From Sandarakinorhabdus cyanobacteriorum (GTDB lineage Bacteria; Pseudomonadota; Alphaproteobacteria; Sphingomonadales; Sphingomonadaceae), in the NCBI RefSeq assembly GCF_002251755.1, contig NZ_NOXT01000099.1, positions 1 to 35,951 of the forward strand: a stretch of DNA of 35,951 bases. The letters run 5' to 3'. The notes beneath the pieces are model-generated. The model had not been told where the DNA came from and made no database searches. It saw nothing but the letters and a program-made list of their open reading frames with translations. A program made the translations under genes and the position numbers. Of this stretch, positions 33,827-35,951 are shown piece by piece; positions within the stretch are counted from its first letter, which is position 1, and every line of letters starts with the position of its first letter.

Positions 33827-34423
33827 CTACGCTGGCGTCAAGGCCAGCACCGCCTGCAGCCCCGCATCAAACTGCTGATCCGACACGAATTCATCGGCCA
33901 ACAACCGGGTCGTCTGCGCCTGCAGGCCCGCCAGGCCCGAAACCCCGATGGCACGATAGAGCGCCGCCACCCGCTTGCGCGCCCCCGCCGGGCTCAGGCC
34001 CAGCCGGGCTGCCAGTTCGGCAATGTCGTGCGATGCCAACACCAGCTGCAGCGTCTGCCGCTCGGCATCGGCCAGGCTGAACACGCGCGCCGCCAGTGCC
34101 GGGAAATCCGGCGTGCGGCTGGGCACATAGGCGAGCAGGCAGCGGGTGGCGGCGGCATGATCCGGCAATTCCGGCCGCGGCCAGTGCCGGCTGGCGGCGG
34201 TGCCGGCCAGCGCCGTCCACACCGGCAGGCGGTGATGGGCAAAGCGCAGCGGCCAGAAGCGGATGCCGCCAAGGCCGCGCGGCGCCGGCGGCGGCAGCGG
34301 ATCGGCCAGCGGGCCCAGCGCCTGCCACAGCGGATTGGCCGCCAACACGCCGGCATCATCAGCCCAGGCCACGGCAACACCAAAGCGCGGCACAACGGGA
34401 TGAGGGGCGACCACACGTGACAT
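33827..34423 (-). CDS. N-terminal part of the same HTH-hydrolase, ended by an in-frame amber codon
   Basis: 198 residues from ATG 34423 (MSRVVAPHPVVPRFGVAVAW). The first half is a sensory-like domain with no clear family; the second half holds a helix-turn-helix (TLQLVLASHDIAELAARLGL, then SPAGARKRVAALYRAIG). It ends LALTPA-TAG. LuxR HTH domains normally read LTPxExxVxxL at this spot, and the codons after the TAG read AAVARL. A GAG-to-TAG change (Glu to stop) in an otherwise continuous frame explains this. Divergent from the BdcA-like gene. Confidence 0.68.
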   Translation of the reverse strand: MSRVVAPHPVVPRFGVAVAWADDAGVLAANPLWQALGPLADPLPPPAPRGLGGIRFWPLRFAHHRLPVWTALAGTAASRHWPRPELPDHAAATRCLLAYVPSRTPDFPALAARVFSLADAERQTLQLVLASHDIAELAARLGLSPAGARKRVAALYRAIGVSGLAGLQAQTTRLLADEFVSDQQFDAGLQAVLALTPA

Positions 34424-34471
34424 TGTTGTGGCAGCGCATTGCGGGCGACAGGCCGCGAAAGTCCAGCCCCC

Positions 34472-34500
34472 TTGGCGGCGCAGCCCGGCCGGGCAATAGT
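34472..34500 (+). promoter_or_regulatory. putative promoter of the BdcA-like gene with palindromic spacer
   Basis: TTGGCG (34472-34477), 17-bp spacer, AATAGT (34495-34500), each 4 of 6 to consensus. The spacer ends in a perfect 12-bp palindrome, GCCCGGCCGGGC (34483-34494), where a repressor dimer could block the promoter. No operator-binding regulator is adjacent apart from the divergent HTH-hydrolase gene. Confidence 0.4.
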
Positions 34501-34530
34501 GGCTGCGGCGCTCAGGCCATGGGGAGTGGG

Positions 34531-35247
34531 ATGATGACGGATTTTGCCGGCAAGCAGGTGATGGTGATGGGCGGCAGCCGGGGCATCGGCGCGGCCATCG
34601 TGCGGCAGTTCGTGGCGGCCGGCGCATCCGTCCGCTTCACCTTCTCGGGCTCGCCGGATGCGGCGGCGGCGGTCGCGGCCGAAACCGGGGCCACCGCCGT
34701 CCAGGCCGACAGCGCCAATCGCGACGCGGTGATCGCTGCCGTGGCCGATGCCGGCGCGCTCGACGTGCTGGTGATCAACGCCGGGGTTGCCATCATGGGC
34801 GATCCGCTCACCCTTGATCCCGATGCGGTGGACCGGCTGATCGACATCAACGTGCGCGCCGTCTATTTCGCCGGGGTCGAAGCCGGCCGCCAGATGCGCG
34901 ACAATGGCCGCATCCTCATCATCGGCTCGGTGAACGGCGATCGCGTGCCATGGCCGGGCCAGACGGCCTATGCCCTCTCCAAATCCGCCGTGCAGGGCAT
35001 CGCCCGCGGCCTCGCCCGCGATTTCGGCCCGCGCGGCATCACCGTGAACGTGGTGCAACCCGGCCCGGTGGACACCGACATGAACCCCGCCGAAGGCCCA
35101 TTCGCCAAGATGATGCACGCCGCCATGGCCATCAAACGCCACGCGACGGCCGATGAGGTGGCCTCGCTGGTGCTCTACCTCGCCAGCCCGGCGGCGGCGA
35201 TGATCACGGGAACAACGCAGACGATTGATGGCGGGGTGGGGATTTAG
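34531..35247 (+). CDS. bdcA: short-chain dehydrogenase, BdcA-like (cyclic-di-GMP-binding biofilm dispersal family)
   Basis: 238 residues. The SDR nucleotide-binding motif is VMVMGGSRGIGAAIVRQFV, the NAG motif is LVINAGVAIMG, and the catalytic Ser-Tyr-Lys set is IIGSVNGDRVP and AYALSKSAVQGIARGLARDF, then VQPGPVDTDMNPAEGP. Segments GGSRGIGAAIVR, IIGSVNGDR, ARGLARDFGPRGIT and AIKRH closely follow E. coli BdcA (YjgI) as I remember it; that protein binds cyclic-di-GMP and promotes biofilm dispersal. Start ATG 34531 (or 34534) behind GGGGAG. E. coli has a TetR-type bdcR next to bdcA; here the neighbour is an HTH-hydrolase gene. Confidence 0.82.
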   Translation: MMTDFAGKQVMVMGGSRGIGAAIVRQFVAAGASVRFTFSGSPDAAAAVAAETGATAVQADSANRDAVIAAVADAGALDVLVINAGVAIMGDPLTLDPDAVDRLIDINVRAVYFAGVEAGRQMRDNGRILIIGSVNGDRVPWPGQTAYALSKSAVQGIARGLARDFGPRGITVNVVQPGPVDTDMNPAEGPFAKMMHAAMAIKRHATADEVASLVLYLASPAAAMITGTTQTIDGGVGI

Positions 35248-35264
35248 CGGGCCTTAAGAAGGAG

Positions 35265-35310
35265 GCCTCCGGCGGGCAGGGACGCAGTCCCTGCACCCGT
35301 TTGTTTTGGA
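35265..35310 (+). repeat. R1 hairpin repeat, copy F (downstream of bdcA), terminator-like
   Basis: GCCTCCGGCGG, stem GCAGGGAC (35276-35283), loop GCA, GTCCCTGC (35287-35294), ACCCGTTTGTTTTGG. One stem pair is A-T where copies A, C and D have G-C. It starts 17 nt after the bdcA stop and has the gene's orientation. Confidence 0.77.
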
Positions 35311-35342
35311 GCAGTGGTTGGCGGCTCACTGCACCGGCCAGA

Positions 35343-35828
35343 TCACTTCGCGATATTGCATTTCTGCAGAAATTCGCTCCATTTCGCCCGAGCTGCGGCG
35401 TCCATGGGAACTGCCATCGTATAGCCAGTTGTGAAGAGCGAAAGCATCTGGCTTTTTGCAGCCGCCTTGATCTGCTTGTCAGCCAAAGGGAGGCGGATGG
35501 TCAGGTCCCAGCCCGTCACGGGATTCTTCGCTGCTTCCGCGGGCAGAAACTGCGGTTCACCTTTCCCGGAAAACAAGGCCATCAACGCGGCCCCTTCCGG
35601 CATTATTGCTTTTGCATCATCGCCGATTGGGGCGCCGGTTCTCAGGTCCAACAGCTTCGTGACGCCTGTCTGCGTCACGATTACCTCGGTCGGCGTGCAC
35701 GCGAAACTGTATGAGACAGCTTCACCGGCAGCATAGGTCAGGAGCGCGCGACGGTCATCTGACGTTGCTACTACCTGCCAATCGCCAGCCTGTGCCCCTG
35801 CCGGCAGTGCCATCATCAAGGCGGCCAA
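35343..35828 (-). CDS. small secreted protein, unknown; start codon uncertain
   Basis: 161 codons from a TTG at 35828, ending LQKCNIAK. The start region reads LAALMMALPAGAQAGDWQVV, the end of a Sec signal peptide. No good ribosome site precedes this TTG or the ATG at 35816. Further upstream the frame stays open to a TGA at 35867-35865. The codons right after it read ACG AAG GAA TTT (T-K-E-F-A-V-R-F-P-T-P), a fitting positively charged signal-peptide start in which ACG (35864) stands where ATG is expected, with AGGA 6 nt before. The mature part (SYSFACTPTEVIVTQTG; MLSLFTTGYTMAVPMD) is not a family I know. Confidence 0.6.
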   Translation of the reverse strand: MAALMMALPAGAQAGDWQVVATSDDRRALLTYAAGEAVSYSFACTPTEVIVTQTGVTKLLDLRTGAPIGDDAKAIMPEGAALMALFSGKGEPQFLPAEAAKNPVTGWDLTIRLPLADKQIKAAAKSQMLSLFTTGYTMAVPMDAAARAKWSEFLQKCNIAK

Positions 35829-35880
35829 GAGTGGGGTAGGAAAGCGAACAGCAAATTCCTTCGTTCAAGTCCTGAGGCGG

Positions 35881-35893
35881 TCTCAAGTTGAGA
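35881..35893. repeat. short perfect inverted repeat
   Basis: TCTCAA-G-TTGAGA, 6-bp arms around one base, 17 nt upstream of the possible ACG start of the small secreted protein. It could be an operator or chance. I see no other feature between 35868 and the window end. Confidence 0.3.
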
Positions 35894-35951
35894 GAAAGCT
35901 TGGGCGCCAGTTGAACCGCGCCGGGTTTGCCGGAGGCTCCAACTCCTGAGA

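Overview
The window looks like chromosomal DNA of a high-GC alphaproteobacterium, most likely a member of the Sphingomonadales. Pointers are the strong third-position GC bias, the hslVU, hisBHAFE and aroKB gene orders, the acyl-CoA dehydrogenase pairs, and the types of small GC-rich intergenic hairpin repeats. I see no rRNA, tRNA, CRISPR array, prophage or insertion sequence. The genus is not settled from sequence alone.

Layout. 1-1.2 kb: the end of an unknown gene, a RelE/HigB-like toxin with its HTH antitoxin, and a small membrane protein. 1.3-3.9 kb: two co-directional acyl-CoA dehydrogenases behind a LiuR-like palindrome. 3.9-5.5 kb: a TIR/TolB-N/TPR protein whose reading frame is broken. 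5.7-8.9 kb: a third acyl-CoA dehydrogenase, an iron-sulfur (6-4) photolyase and a small basic protein. 8.9-11 kb: a TetR regulator facing a two-gene operon, a ferritin-like diiron protein plus a membrane protein that resembles the styrene-oxide-isomerase fold; the second gene is frameshifted in a C run. 11-11.4 kb: a gene-free stretch of terminators and repeats. 11.4-18.5 kb: proton pyrophosphatase, a Tat-type class V aminotransferase, a class II aldolase, a DUF2256 zinc protein, PhoD phosphatase and a secreted alpha/beta hydrolase.

18.5-26.6 kb is a tightly packed housekeeping block. On the minus strand lie aroK-aroB-alr, the racemase carrying an export signal. On the plus strand lie a large exported repeat protein, xerD, xth, ribA and an L,D-transpeptidase-like gene; most junctions are 4-nt GTGA or ATGA overlaps. 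26.6-31.6 kb holds hslVU (minus) and, divergent from it, hisB-hisH-hisA-hisF-hisE (plus). 31.6-36 kb is accessory: two repeat copies, a secreted TPR protein, a LuxR-HTH/alpha-beta hydrolase gene split by an in-frame amber codon, a BdcA-like short-chain dehydrogenase and a small secreted protein with a doubtful start.

The points most worth a second look are four. (1) A six-copy hairpin repeat sits downstream of stop codons, always in the same orientation relative to the gene, and its stem shows compensatory base changes. (2) The TetR / diiron / heme-isomerase-like module at 8.9-10.95 kb. (3) Three genes are broken by single-base lesions (4.64, 10.88 and 33.83 kb). (4) The toxin transcript may be leaderless.
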